NCBI RefSeq assembly: GCF_947500765.1
Contig: NZ_CANMTH010000004.1
Location: forward strand, 62,001-126,000
DNA: 64,000 nt
Direction of reading: 5' to 3'
Source of the DNA: an uncultured Formosa sp.
Lineage (GTDB): Bacteria; Bacteroidota; Bacteroidia; Flavobacteriales; Flavobacteriaceae
The notes beneath the pieces were generated by a model. It saw only the letters and a program-made list of their open reading frames with translations. It did no database searches and was not told where the DNA came from. Both the position numbers and the translations under genes were made by a program. This document shows, piece after piece, positions 56,298-64,000 of this stretch (position 1 is its first letter; each line of letters begins with the position of its first letter).

Positions 56298-57152
56298 TTA
56301 TTTTTTTGTGTTTGATTTTTCTAAACCAAGAGCTGTAACCACATGCAAATCCCGTTGTGGAAATGGTATAGAAATTTGATGTTCTCTAAATAATTTCTCT
56401 ATTTTAAAACGCACATCACTTCGTGGTCCTTCACCTAAAAAACTTTCTCTTACAGTAAATGCTACACGAAATATTAATGCACTATCTCCAAAATCCATAA
56501 ACAATACGCGTGGTGCTGGTTCTGACAAAATATCCGGATGATTCTCTACAGACTGTAACAATAATGTTTCAACCAATTCAACATTACTTCCATAAGCCAC
56601 TCCTACTGTTACTGTGTCTTTTGTTTCCTTTCCGTTTTGTGTCCAATTATATAAACTACTTGTTAAGAAAATATGATTTGGAATTATAATGACTCTATTA
56701 TTTAAAGTCACGGCTCTTGTTGTTCTTAGTTTTATTTCTTCAACACGACCAATTTTATTGTCTATTTCTATAATATCGCCAACATGAACAGATTGATCTA
56801 CAATAATAAATACACCTGAAATAATATCTTGAATTAAGGTTTGTAAAGCCAAACCTACACCTATTAATAAAGCTGCTGAAGCGGCGAAAACAGCAGTAAC
56901 ATTTATACCTATAGAATCGAAAGTAATTAATAGAATAATTAAATATACCACCCAACTTCCATAAGAAAACAGCATTTCAAATTTAATCTTATCATCTTTT
57001 GGCAATTTTCTCGTGGCTAATTTACTTAAAATTTTAAGTAACCTAGACGTGACTAAAATGACTATAATTATAACAAAAATAGCCTTTACAGAAACCGAAA
57101 TATCTTGCCCTATATGAAATGTAAAATTAAAAAAATCTGTAAGCTGTTTCAT
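56298..57152 (-). CDS. mscS: Small-conductance mechanosensitive channel, MscS family
   Basis: About 284 residues with three membrane spans, the third being the glycine/alanine-rich pore helix (AASAALLIGVGLALQTLIQDIISGVFII), and the cytoplasmic beta domain (VHVGDIIEI, GRVEEIKLRTT, IIPNHIFL). The channel releases solutes on membrane tension. The frame extends upstream to 57203, but that would overlap the permease. ATG 57152 (MKQLTDFF) falls one base after the permease stop and is preferred. Downstream lies the sigma-54-type regulator (48 bases). Confidence 0.9.
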   Translation of the reverse strand: MKQLTDFFNFTFHIGQDISVSVKAIFVIIIVILVTSRLLKILSKLATRKLPKDDKIKFEMLFSYGSWVVYLIILLITFDSIGINVTAVFAASAALLIGVGLALQTLIQDIISGVFIIVDQSVHVGDIIEIDNKIGRVEEIKLRTTRAVTLNNRVIIIPNHIFLTSSLYNWTQNGKETKDTVTVGVAYGSNVELVETLLLQSVENHPDILSEPAPRVLFMDFGDSALIFRVAFTVRESFLGEGPRSDVRFKIEKLFREHQISIPFPQRDLHVVTALGLEKSNTKK

Positions 57153-57153
57153 A

Positions 57154-58461
57154 TTAATATTTAATCCATTTAATAAGCTCTTTATATGTAGGCTTTTTTC
57201 CATACATTAAAATTCCGACACGATAAATTTTCGCAGCAAACCAAACCGTTAACAAAAACGAACCTATTAAAAGCAATAACGATAATAATTGCTGCCAAAT
57301 AGGAACACCAAAAGGTATTCGCATTAACATGACCACAGGAGATGTTAATGGTATAAATGAAAATATAGTAGAAACCGTACCATGTGGATCTTCTATAACT
57401 GTAAAAAAACCGATATATACAGATAAAACTAAAGGCATTAAAATAGGAAACACAAACTGTTGCGTATCTGTTTCATTATCAACAGCTGCTCCAATTGCAG
57501 CATACATAGAGCTATATAATAAATATCCTGCTATAAAAAACAACACAAAAGCAATAATTAAATTGGTAAGTGGTAAATGATAAAATCCTGCAAAAACTGT
57601 CTCGATTTGCCCATTTAATTGTTGATCGAATATGGATTGCTGAATAACTTGTTGTTGTGGTGTTTGATTCATATCTATTCCAAAAACAAATCCTACCAAA
57701 GCTGTTAAAACTCCTCCAAGTATAATCCAAATTATAATTTGTGTAATACCTGCTAAAGACGTTCCTATTATTTTACCCAACATAAGTTGCATAGGCTTTA
57801 CAGATGAAATAATAACTTCTATAACACGGCTTGTTTTTTCTTCGATTACACTTCGCATAATCATGTTACCATAAATAATAATAAACATGAATAACAAATA
57901 TCCTGCAGCACCACCAAAAGCAAGTTTAATAATACTTTCTACTTTGGATGTTTTCTCTCCCGAGAAATTTTCCTGTATAATACTAACGTCTATTTTGGCA
58001 GATTCTATTTTATCTAAATCTACTCCAACTTGTACCAACTTTACATCTGTTAAAGACTTTTCAACTTTACTCTCTAAGCCAGAGACTACAGATAATGAAG
58101 GTGAATCTTCGGAATAGAACTTTACATGATTTTCTAGATAATTAACGTCAATACTTTTTTCAATATGTAATAAACCATATTCTCCCTGAGCCTTAACCAA
58201 TACTTTTGCAGCTTCTAAGTCTATATTTGTTAAGAACTTATACTTAGTCGTTTCTGTATCCTTAAAAGCATTCTTAATTAAACCCGATTCGTCTAAAATT
58301 GCTATTGTTCTTACTTTATTACTACTTATTTGCGATAAATAAGCCACTGTAGCAATAAGTGCAATTAGTACAATAGGACTAATAATAGTCATTACAATAA
58401 ATGCCTTATTTTTAACTTTCGTTAAATACTCTCTTTTTATAATGAGTGGTAAATGATTCAT
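57154..58461 (-). CDS. ABC-2 type transporter permease (NatB-like)
   Basis: A 435-residue membrane protein. One N-terminal span (AFIVMTIISPIVLIALIATVAYL) is followed by a large periplasmic domain of about 150 residues, then five or more spans including SSVKPMQLMLGKIIGTSLAGI, the conserved coupling-helix region RSVIEEKTSRVIEVIISS. This is the NatB/YhaP layout of sodium or drug exporters. It is 2 bases downstream of its ATPase and 1 base upstream of the mscS ATG. Confidence 0.88.
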   Translation of the reverse strand: MNHLPLIIKREYLTKVKNKAFIVMTIISPIVLIALIATVAYLSQISSNKVRTIAILDESGLIKNAFKDTETTKYKFLTNIDLEAAKVLVKAQGEYGLLHIEKSIDVNYLENHVKFYSEDSPSLSVVSGLESKVEKSLTDVKLVQVGVDLDKIESAKIDVSIIQENFSGEKTSKVESIIKLAFGGAAGYLLFMFIIIYGNMIMRSVIEEKTSRVIEVIISSVKPMQLMLGKIIGTSLAGITQIIIWIILGGVLTALVGFVFGIDMNQTPQQQVIQQSIFDQQLNGQIETVFAGFYHLPLTNLIIAFVLFFIAGYLLYSSMYAAIGAAVDNETDTQQFVFPILMPLVLSVYIGFFTVIEDPHGTVSTIFSFIPLTSPVVMLMRIPFGVPIWQQLLSLLLLIGSFLLTVWFAAKIYRVGILMYGKKPTYKELIKWIKY

Positions 58462-58463
58462 GA

Positions 58464-59393
58464 TTAGCTATTATTCTGAATGGCTTTAATAAAAATATCG
58501 TTTGTACTTGGCAACAATTCTACAAAATGAGAAACTTCTCCTTGTGTCGTTAAATAACGTAATAAATCGTTCGAGTTATCGTTACGTCCTAATTTCACAT
58601 TTAGCTTTAACTGTTCGTCTATGGTTTTAAATTGTGCTGGAGATACTTCAAATTTATCTGTTAAATCCTGATGTAATGCTTTTATATTTGCTGTTTTTAC
58701 ACCAATTTCATAGGCATTGCTTTTAAATTGTCGCTTGACTTCTGTTAGTTTTCCATCTAATATTTTATTAGATTTATTAATTAAGGCAATGTGATCGCAT
58801 AGCTCCTCGACAGATTCCATACGGTGTGTAGAAAAAATAACGGTTGAACCATTATCTCTTAAGCGCAAAATTTCATCTTTTATTAAATTCGCGTTTATAG
58901 GGTCGAATCCTGAAAAAGGTTCATCGAAAATCAATAATTTAGGTTCATGCAATACGGTAACCACAAATTGAATTTTCTGTGCCATACCTTTAGATAATTC
59001 TTGAATTTTTTTATTCCACCAATCACCAATTTCTAAACGATCGAACCAATAATGAAGTCGTTTTTTAGCTTCGGCTTTACTTAGTCCTTTTAATTGAGCT
59101 AAGTATAACGCTTGCTCTCCAACTTTCATCGATTTATACAAACCGCGTTCTTCAGGTAAGTAACCAATATCTTTTATATGATGATTTTTTAAAGGCTCTC
59201 CATCTAAAATAACATGCCCAGAGTCGGGCATAGTAATTTGATTTATAATTCGGATTAACGTTGTTTTTCCAGCACCATTTGGTCCTAATAAACCAAAAAT
59301 ACTTCCCTTAGGTACTTCTATAGAAACTTGATTAAGCGCTGTGAACTCTCCAAATTTTTTAGAAATAGTATGCGCTTCTAAAATGTTATGCAT
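58464..59393 (-). CDS. ABC transporter ATP-binding protein (NatA-like)
   Basis: A 309-residue ATPase. Walker A GPNGAGKTTLIRI, signature ELSKGMAQKIQFVVTVL, Walker B LLIFDEPFSGFDPINA and switch His FSTHRMESVEEL. The C-terminal 90 residues form the usual regulatory tail. First gene of the four-gene minus-strand operon with the permease, MscS and sigma-54-type regulator. NatA-like by the partner permease; the substrate is not known. Confidence 0.92.
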   Translation of the reverse strand: MHNILEAHTISKKFGEFTALNQVSIEVPKGSIFGLLGPNGAGKTTLIRIINQITMPDSGHVILDGEPLKNHHIKDIGYLPEERGLYKSMKVGEQALYLAQLKGLSKAEAKKRLHYWFDRLEIGDWWNKKIQELSKGMAQKIQFVVTVLHEPKLLIFDEPFSGFDPINANLIKDEILRLRDNGSTVIFSTHRMESVEELCDHIALINKSNKILDGKLTEVKRQFKSNAYEIGVKTANIKALHQDLTDKFEVSPAQFKTIDEQLKLNVKLGRNDNSNDLLRYLTTQGEVSHFVELLPSTNDIFIKAIQNNS

Positions 59394-59635
59394 TCGCGAA
59401 TTTAGTTAATTAAAGGTGTAAATATATTAAATGTAATACAAGAAGCTTAATATAATATGCTAAAAAGGAGTTATTCCTAAAATCACAAAACCCACCCTTA
59501 AATAAACCTAAGGATGGGAAAAAAATTGCTATGAAAAAGAAAAACTTACTAAGTTCAATTAGTAATGTCTCAAATATAATACTTTATATTAAAAATACCG
59601 TAATTATTTTAGACAAATTTTACGAAAAGCATAAA

Positions 59636-59669
59636 GCAAAAACATCCGCATTAAAAATGCGGATGTTTT
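59636..59669 (-). terminator. Terminator of the grpE-dnaJ operon
   Basis: ACATCCGCAT pairs with ATGCGGATGT around a short A-rich loop, followed on the minus strand by a T-rich run. It lies about 25 bases beyond the dnaJ stop. Confidence 0.85.
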
Positions 59670-59692
59670 ACAAGTATTTTTAATTACATTTT

Positions 59693-60817
59693 TTAAGAGA
59701 ACATATCTTTTACTTTCTCGAAAAATGATTTATCTGAACTTTCTGGTTTTGGCATAAAATGATCATCATCACGCATCTCTTCAAAAAATTCTTTTTGTTG
59801 TTTATTTAATGTTTTAGGCGTCCACACATTTACATGTACCAATAAATCACCCTTAGCATAACCATTAATGTTTGGAATTCCTTTTCCGCGTAAGCGTAAT
59901 ATTTTTCCGGATTGTGTACCCGCTTCAATTTTAATACGCACTTTTCCTGTAACTGTTTCAATCTCTTTAGAGGTTCCTAAAACAGCATCTGGAATGCTTA
60001 CATATAAATCGAAATGAAGATTATCTCCTTCACGTTGTAAACTGCTGTGGTTTTCTTCTTCAATTGCGACGAGTAAATCTCCTGAAACACCCATTGCTCC
60101 TGGAGCTTCATTACCTTTACCTGTAACCTTAAGTTGCATACCATCTACAACTCCTGCTGGTATTTTAATAGATACGGTTTCTTCTTTTACAACTAAACCT
60201 TGTGCATCTGCATCGTTAGGTTTTTTATCTATAATCTGACCCGATCCACCACAAGACGTACAAGGTGAAGCTGTTTGCATACGACCTAAAATAGTATTAG
60301 CAATACGCGTAACTTGCCCCGATCCTTGACATGTAGGACATGTTTTATAAGTGGTTCCTGGTGCCTGAACTTTACGTCTAACTTTTACTTTCTTTTCTAC
60401 ACCGTTAGCAATTTCTTCTAGGGTTAATTTTACACGAATTCTAAGGTTACTACCTTTTACTCGACGTTGACCGCCACCGCCGCCAAATCCTGAAAATCCG
60501 CCGCCGCCAAAACCACCGCCACCAAAAATATCTCCAAATTGGCTAAAAATGTCGTCCATATTCATATGGCCGCCACCATAACCTCCTCCACCAGCTTCGA
60601 ATGCTTGGTGACCGAATTGGTCGTAACGTGCTTTTTTATCTTGGTCGCTTAAAATTTCGTAAGCTTCTGCAGCTTCTTTAAATTTATTTTCAGCGTCTTT
60701 GTTATCTGGATTTTTATCTGGGTGGAATTCAATAGCTTTCTTCCTGTATGCCTTTTTTATTTCAGCTCCAGTAGCATTTTTATCAACTCCTAAAATTTCG
60801 TAATAATCTCTCTTCAT
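59693..60817 (-). CDS. dnaJ: Chaperone protein DnaJ with only two zinc motifs
   Basis: A 374-residue Hsp40 co-chaperone of DnaK. J domain with HPD at 32-34, a glycine/phenylalanine-rich linker (about 75-117), a zinc region and the C-terminal substrate-binding domains ([19 protein letters not shown]). The usual four CXXCXGXG motifs are reduced to two: CPTCQGSG at 160 and CTSCGGSG at 186. By spacing these are motifs 2 and 3 (zinc site II); motifs 1 and 4 (zinc site I) are replaced by [11 protein letters not shown] and [10 protein letters not shown]. It follows grpE in an operon. Confidence 0.95.
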   Translation of the reverse strand: MKRDYYEILGVDKNATGAEIKKAYRKKAIEFHPDKNPDNKDAENKFKEAAEAYEILSDQDKKARYDQFGHQAFEAGGGGYGGGHMNMDDIFSQFGDIFGGGGFGGGGFSGFGGGGGQRRVKGSNLRIRVKLTLEEIANGVEKKVKVRRKVQAPGTTYKTCPTCQGSGQVTRIANTILGRMQTASPCTSCGGSGQIIDKKPNDADAQGLVVKEETVSIKIPAGVVDGMQLKVTGKGNEAPGAMGVSGDLLVAIEEENHSSLQREGDNLHFDLYVSIPDAVLGTSKEIETVTGKVRIKIEAGTQSGKILRLRGKGIPNINGYAKGDLLVHVNVWTPKTLNKQQKEFFEEMRDDDHFMPKPESSDKSFFEKVKDMFS

Positions 60818-60871
60818 GGTGTGTCTTACTTTCGACCGTTAATGTTTTTACACTATTTTATAGTGTGTATG

Positions 60872-61408
60872 TTATTGCCCTATTACAACTTTAGGAAAAC
60901 GAATTACTGTTTCGCCTAATTTGTATCCTTTTTCAATAACATCAATAATTTTTCCTTTTAAATCTGGTGTTGGTGAAGGAATTTGAGTAATCGCTTCGTG
61001 ATGATCTGCATTAAAAGTATCTCCTACTTCAACCTCTACTAATTCCAAACCTTTAGATTGTAACAGATTTTTTAGTTTATTACTAATCAATTCTACTCCT
61101 TTTAAAAGGTCCTTTTCTTTAGTTTTAGAAATCTCACTGTATGCACGATCAAAATCATCTAACACAGGTAACAATGCTACCATGACATCTTTGTTGGCAG
61201 TTTTAAACAAATCGATGCGTTCTTTAGAAGTTCGTTTTTTATAGTTTTCAAACTCAGCAAACAGTCTTAAAAATTTATCTTTTTCTTCCTTCAATTTAGC
61301 CTGTAAATCCTCTTCTACAGATACTTCTTGATTTTCAACAACTTGCTCTTCTACTTGTTCTTCTATATTTTCGACTTCAATGTCTTTTTGATTCTCTTCT
61401 TTACTCAT
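60872..61408 (-). CDS. grpE: Nucleotide exchange factor GrpE
   Basis: About 178 residues. Acidic N-terminus (EVENIEEQVEEQVVE), a long helix (EEKDKFLRLFAEFENYKKRTSKERIDLFK), and the beta-wing domain (FNADHHEAITQIPSP, ETVIRFPKVVIG). It releases ADP from DnaK. An in-frame Met at 61438 exists, but a -7 promoter element 6 bases before it makes ATG 61408 (MSKEENQ) the better start. It is followed by dnaJ (54 bases), giving a grpE-dnaJ operon; dnaK is elsewhere. Confidence 0.94.
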   Translation of the reverse strand: MSKEENQKDIEVENIEEQVEEQVVENQEVSVEEDLQAKLKEEKDKFLRLFAEFENYKKRTSKERIDLFKTANKDVMVALLPVLDDFDRAYSEISKTKEKDLLKGVELISNKLKNLLQSKGLELVEVEVGDTFNADHHEAITQIPSPTPDLKGKIIDVIEKGYKLGETVIRFPKVVIGQ

Positions 61409-61444
61409 GTCTTCTAATTTAAAATAAACACTATCCATTTAAGG

Positions 61445-61477
61445 CAAAAGTACTGCCATCTTTCAATATTTGCCAAA
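61445..61477 (-). promoter_or_regulatory. Bacteroidota promoter for the grpE-dnaJ operon
   Basis: Minus-strand TACTTTTG (plus CAAAAGTA at 61445-61452) is the -7 element, with a TTTTG-type -33 (plus CAAA at 61474-61477) after a 21-base spacer. The leader to ATG 61408 is about 30 bases. Confidence 0.6.
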
Positions 61478-61506
61478 ATGTCACAAATAAAATTATGGTT
61501 TTTTTC

Positions 61507-61534
61507 TTGAAGCTTTCTATTTTGGTTATTTTTG
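61507..61534 (+). promoter_or_regulatory. Bacteroidota promoter (TTG-17-TATTTTTG) for the YceI gene
   Basis: -33 TTG at 61507-61509 and -7 TATTTTTG at 61527-61534, 25 bases before the ATG. It faces away from the grpE promoter. Confidence 0.65.
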
Positions 61535-61559
61535 AATTCAAACATAAAAAACAATAATC

Positions 61560-62231
61560 ATGAAAAATAAGATTTTAACCTTATGTATTGCCATTTCTAT
61601 TGGTGCAACTTTAATATCTTGTAAAGACAAGACAAAAGAAGCTGAAGCTACTGCTGTAGAGCCCGTAGCCGAAACTGTAATTACTGCAGTAAAATACAAT
61701 GTAGATGTAAGCAACTCTTCTATTGAATGGAAAGGTGCTAAACCTACAGGTGAACATTTTGGAACCATTTGCATTGAAACAGGAGAACTTACTGCTGATG
61801 GTAATAGTGTACAAAGCGGAACTATAGTTATAGATATGAATAGTATTGCTGCCTTAGATGTTGAAGGTGATAAAAAACTAAACTTAGAAGCTCACTTAAA
61901 AGGGACTGTTGAAGGCAAAGAAGGCGACTTTTTTAACGTAAATGAGTTCCCTAAGTCTACATTTAAAATCACAGGAGTTACCACTAATGAGACTGGAAAA
62001 ACGATACTTTCTGGAAATTTAAAAATGAAAGGTATTGAGAAAAATGTATCATTCCCTGTCACTGTATCTACTGAAGGTAAAACACTTAGTTTAGTTAGCG
62101 AAACTTTTGCTATAGACAGAACACAATGGGGAATAAATTTTGGATCTAAATCGGTTTTTGATAATCTTGGAGATAAGTTTATTAACGACGATATTACTTT
62201 AACGATTAAAGTTAAAGCTACAAAAGCTTAA
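61560..62231 (+). CDS. YceI-family lipoprotein
   Basis: A 223-residue protein. The signal peptide ends in a lipobox (ATLISC), so it is lipid-anchored, probably in the inner or outer membrane. After an Ala/Glu-rich linker comes the YceI beta-barrel (VDVSNSSIEWKGAKPTGEHFGT, FPKSTFKITGV, RTQWGINFGSKSVFDNLGD), a lipocalin-like domain known to bind isoprenoids such as polyprenyl chains. The exact ligand is unknown. It is monocistronic: own promoter and terminator. Confidence 0.9.
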   Translation: MKNKILTLCIAISIGATLISCKDKTKEAEATAVEPVAETVITAVKYNVDVSNSSIEWKGAKPTGEHFGTICIETGELTADGNSVQSGTIVIDMNSIAALDVEGDKKLNLEAHLKGTVEGKEGDFFNVNEFPKSTFKITGVTTNETGKTILSGNLKMKGIEKNVSFPVTVSTEGKTLSLVSETFAIDRTQWGINFGSKSVFDNLGDKFINDDITLTIKVKATKA

Positions 62232-62262
62232 AACTTGATGTATTAAAACAAATTTAATATTG

Positions 62263-62295
62263 AAAGACTATCTATAAAAAGATAGTCTTTTTTTT
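62263..62295 (+). terminator. Terminator after the YceI gene
   Basis: AAAGACTATC, an 8-base loop, GATAGTCTTT and a further T run. It ends at the last codons of the convergent epimerase gene. Confidence 0.9.
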
Positions 62296-63202
62296 ATGTT
62301 AGTAATTCTAACAATGCCGGATGTAGATTAGGATATTTAAACTCGAACCCCTGATTTTCTAATTTTTTACTGCTTACTCGCTGACTTGCATACATTAAAT
62401 TATGCATTTCTCCCAAAACGAGTTTCATTACACCTCTAGGAATACCTGGTAAAAACATAGGTTTATCTACAACTTTAGCAATAGACTTTATAAGTTCGCT
62501 TTGTGTAACAGGATTTGGTGCAACAGCATTAAAAGTGCCTTCTCCACAATATTTTAAAAGATAAATAAACACACGAACAACATCGTCTATATGCACCCAA
62601 GATTGCCATTGCTCACCTTTACCAAAAACAGCCCCTAAACCTAAATCTATCGGTTTTTTAAATTCTGGTAAAACGCCACCTTCTGTAGACAACACAAGGC
62701 CAATACGTACTTTGGCTACTTTAATATTTAATCCAAAAAAAGTATCGACCTCGGCTTCCCAAGCTTTAACCACTTCTCCTAGAAAAGAATCGTCTATTCC
62801 AGTATCCTTTTCATTATAATATTTAGTTAAAGAATCGGGATAAATACTAATCCCACTTGCAGATATTATTTGAGAAACATTGTGACTAGGCAAAGATTTT
62901 AACCCGCGATGTAATAATCGTGCAGATTGCACCCGGCTATCTAAAATTTCCTTTTTATTAGAAGCGGTCCAACGTTTAGAAACTGTTCCTCCTGCCAAGT
63001 GAATAATAACATGTATACCTTCAAAACAACCGGTATCTATTTCGTTTGTTTTCGGGTTCCAATAATAACCCCGATAGTTCTTTTTATTTACAATTTTTTC
63101 TTTTCTAGTCGTTAAATATTTAACACTAACATTCTTATGGAGACAGCGTTCCACAATTTTAGTTCCCAAAAGTCCTGTAGCGCCAGTAATTAAAACACCC
63201 AT
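62294..63202 (-). CDS. TIGR01777-type NAD-dependent epimerase/SDR protein
   Basis: A 302-residue extended short-chain dehydrogenase. The NAD(P)-binding motif VLITGATGLLGTKIVERCL opens the chain, HLAGGTVSKRW follows, and SASGISIYPDS holds the substrate side. The C-terminal DUF1731 segment (GVMKLVLGEMHNLMYASQRVSSKKLENQGFEF) identifies the YfcH/SulA-like subgroup. Its substrate is unknown. The -7 element upstream suggests its own transcript. Confidence 0.87.
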   Translation of the reverse strand: MGVLITGATGLLGTKIVERCLHKNVSVKYLTTRKEKIVNKKNYRGYYWNPKTNEIDTGCFEGIHVIIHLAGGTVSKRWTASNKKEILDSRVQSARLLHRGLKSLPSHNVSQIISASGISIYPDSLTKYYNEKDTGIDDSFLGEVVKAWEAEVDTFFGLNIKVAKVRIGLVLSTEGGVLPEFKKPIDLGLGAVFGKGEQWQSWVHIDDVVRVFIYLLKYCGEGTFNAVAPNPVTQSELIKSIAKVVDKPMFLPGIPRGVMKLVLGEMHNLMYASQRVSSKKLENQGFEFKYPNLHPALLELLT

Positions 63203-63217
63203 CTCTTAATTTTTAAA

Positions 63218-63225
63218 CAAAAATA
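63218..63225 (-). promoter_or_regulatory. -7 promoter element for the epimerase gene
   Basis: CAAAAATA on the plus strand is TATTTTTG on the minus strand, 15 bases before the ATG. Confidence 0.5.
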
Positions 63226-63297
63226 CAAATACATAAATGCCTACAAGTCACATTAAGTAAGGTTTAACACTAATCTGTAAAACAGACTAATACGTAG

Positions 63298-63867
63298 TTA
63301 ACTAATTTCAAGTTGATACTTTTGTAATAAACCTTCTAAATCATTCCTAGAAAATTTAGCACCTTTCATTTTATTATGTTCAGGATCGATATTAAAGTTA
63401 TATGCGGTTAAAAAATTTGCATTTTCTAGATTTGCATCTATAAACTGTACATCTTGTAAATTACTCTCCTCGAAATCTGCATATGTTAAATCACTGCCTT
63501 GAAATGAGGCTTGTTGTAATTCACAATTTATAAACACACTACGTTTAAGTTTTAAAAAATCGAAATGCGTCATTTGAAGATTACAATTGTTAAAATTTAA
63601 ACGCATTAAAAATGTATTTATAGATTTAAAATCTAATCCTAATAATTTACATCCTGAAAAAACAACATCGTTAAAAGCTGTCTTTTTAAGTTTTGCATTA
63701 CTTAAATTACAATCTATAAACTCGCAGTCGGTAAACACAAACCCAGAAAGATCGCTATTAGACAAATCGCATTGCTCGAAGGAGCAGCCATCATAATCGC
63801 CTAAAGGCAAAGGGTTACTTGTATAGTCTTCATTTTTAAATAAAAGGTCTTCAACATTTGTAGTCAT
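63298..63867 (-). CDS. Pentapeptide-repeat protein
   Basis: A 189-residue protein. Most of the chain consists of A(D/N)LXX-type five-residue repeats (CDLSNSDLSGFVFTDCEFIDCNLSNAKL is cut short here; later LQQASFQGSDLTYADFEESNL), which fold into a right-handed square beta-helix. No signal peptide. Some pentapeptide proteins mimic DNA and protect gyrase (Qnr/MfpA type); the short length and lack of a recognised Qnr signature leave this open. It follows the mnmD-like gene by 12 bases. Confidence 0.83.
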   Translation of the reverse strand: MTTNVEDLLFKNEDYTSNPLPLGDYDGCSFEQCDLSNSDLSGFVFTDCEFIDCNLSNAKLKKTAFNDVVFSGCKLLGLDFKSINTFLMRLNFNNCNLQMTHFDFLKLKRSVFINCELQQASFQGSDLTYADFEESNLQDVQFIDANLENANFLTAYNFNIDPEHNKMKGAKFSRNDLEGLLQKYQLEIS

Positions 63868-63879
63868 AACGTCTATTTA

Positions 63880-64000
63880 TTAAATTTTAATTGCTCTCAA
63901 CATCTCTCTTTTCCCTGGAGGCCCTGGAATACGAGCTACAGTAAACCCAACGGCTTGCATTGCTCTTCTAGCATTACCTTGTGCAGAATAAGTTACCAAA
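63880..64000 (-). CDS. mnmD: MnmD-like tRNA methyltransferase, C-terminal end (partial)
   Basis: The last about 39 codons of a gene that starts beyond the window. The read-through sequence LVTYSAQGNARRAMQAVGF and VARIPGPPGKREMLRA matches the end of MnmD-type proteins (5-methylaminomethyl-2-thiouridine-forming methyltransferase), the family also present as half of MnmC. The stop is at 63880-63882. It shares a transcript with the pentapeptide-repeat gene. Only the end is visible, so the identification is good but not complete. Confidence 0.75.
   Translation of the reverse strand, partial: LVTYSAQGNARRAMQAVGFTVARIPGPPGKREMLRAIKI

Noticed and set aside
59489..59516. CCCACCCTTA / TAAGGATGGG inverted repeat followed by an A run
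   Set aside because: One mismatch in the stem and the wrong flank (A rather than T) for a plus-strand terminator. A minus-strand role is not supported by position.
59531..59683. 50-residue frame starting MKKKNLLSSISNVS on the plus strand after the ABC operon region
   Set aside because: Its 3' end is made from the grpE-dnaJ terminator and there is no clear promoter or family. It resembles a small peptide leader but lacks a Gly-Gly cleavage site. I would not call it without a homologue.
60460..60600. Short GGC/CCACC-type repeat tract in the DNA
   Set aside because: It is simply the glycine-rich G/F linker of DnaJ, not a repeat array.

Overview
The window is a chromosomal segment of a Bacteroidota bacterium, almost certainly a marine member of the Flavobacteriaceae. 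Signs of this are the AT-rich sequence, the TAnnTTTG -7 promoter elements (Bacteroidota type) in front of many genes, type IX secretion (T9SS) C-terminal domains of both type A and type B, a PL6 alginate lyase, and families typical of the group (OstA-like protein, DUF349, DUF5606, DUF6090-like, PPK2, DUF368). No rRNA, tRNA, CRISPR array, insertion sequence, integrase or phage gene was seen. It reads as stable core chromosome with two or three accessory patches.

Layout, left to right. 1-906 is the 3' end of purL. 940-3600 is a two-component system (TPR-containing histidine kinase plus LuxR-type regulator), followed by the remnant of an AraC-type regulator. On the minus strand lie a secreted PL6 alginate lyase and trmH. 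7038-14890 runs rightward: a sirtuin, the RelA/SpoT ppGpp enzyme, a Fur-family regulator, purA, an OstA/LptA-like periplasmic protein and a class III aminotransferase. 15035-21249 holds a TPR protein, two tandem DUF368 (undecaprenyl-phosphate translocase family) genes overlapping aroE, and a DUF349 protein. An NDH-2-like oxidoreductase follows, then a minus-strand housekeeping block (mazG, DUF5606, def, a small exported protein, ruvX), with dapD diverging from ruvX.

26902-31074 is a cell-envelope glycan patch: two family-2 glycosyltransferases, a sulfotransferase, a CDP-glycerol glycerophosphotransferase-like protein and a Kdo/LPS kinase-like protein. 31177-34856 holds a threonylcarbamoyl-AMP synthase, a CCA-adding enzyme, heme A synthase and a pRiA4b-ORF3-like protein, facing an unrecognised conserved protein with possible kinase-like motifs. 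36015-43816 has an ABC exporter pair, a large T9SS type B surface protein, uvrB, a TerB-like protein and a DUF1456 protein with a lysine-rich tail. 43858-49143 holds sucC, lysA and the nadA-nadB pair.

49339-54986 contains a DUF6090-like membrane protein, an exported M28 peptidase with a DinB-like partner, PPK2 and a T9SS-exported CotH-type kinase. 55086-59393 is one minus-strand operon: ABC ATPase, ABC permease, MscS channel and a sigma-54-type regulator with no DNA-binding domain. The right end carries grpE-dnaJ (this DnaJ keeps only two of four zinc motifs), a YceI lipoprotein, an SDR epimerase, a pentapeptide protein and the 3' end of an mnmD-like gene.

No clearly new defence or mobile system was found. 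The points most worth following up are the unrecognised protein at 34857-35918, the sigma-54 regulator in a transport/mechanosensing operon, the tandem DUF368 genes, the glycan patch, the half-zinc DnaJ, the AraC remnant and three promoters placed as if for leaderless mRNAs.
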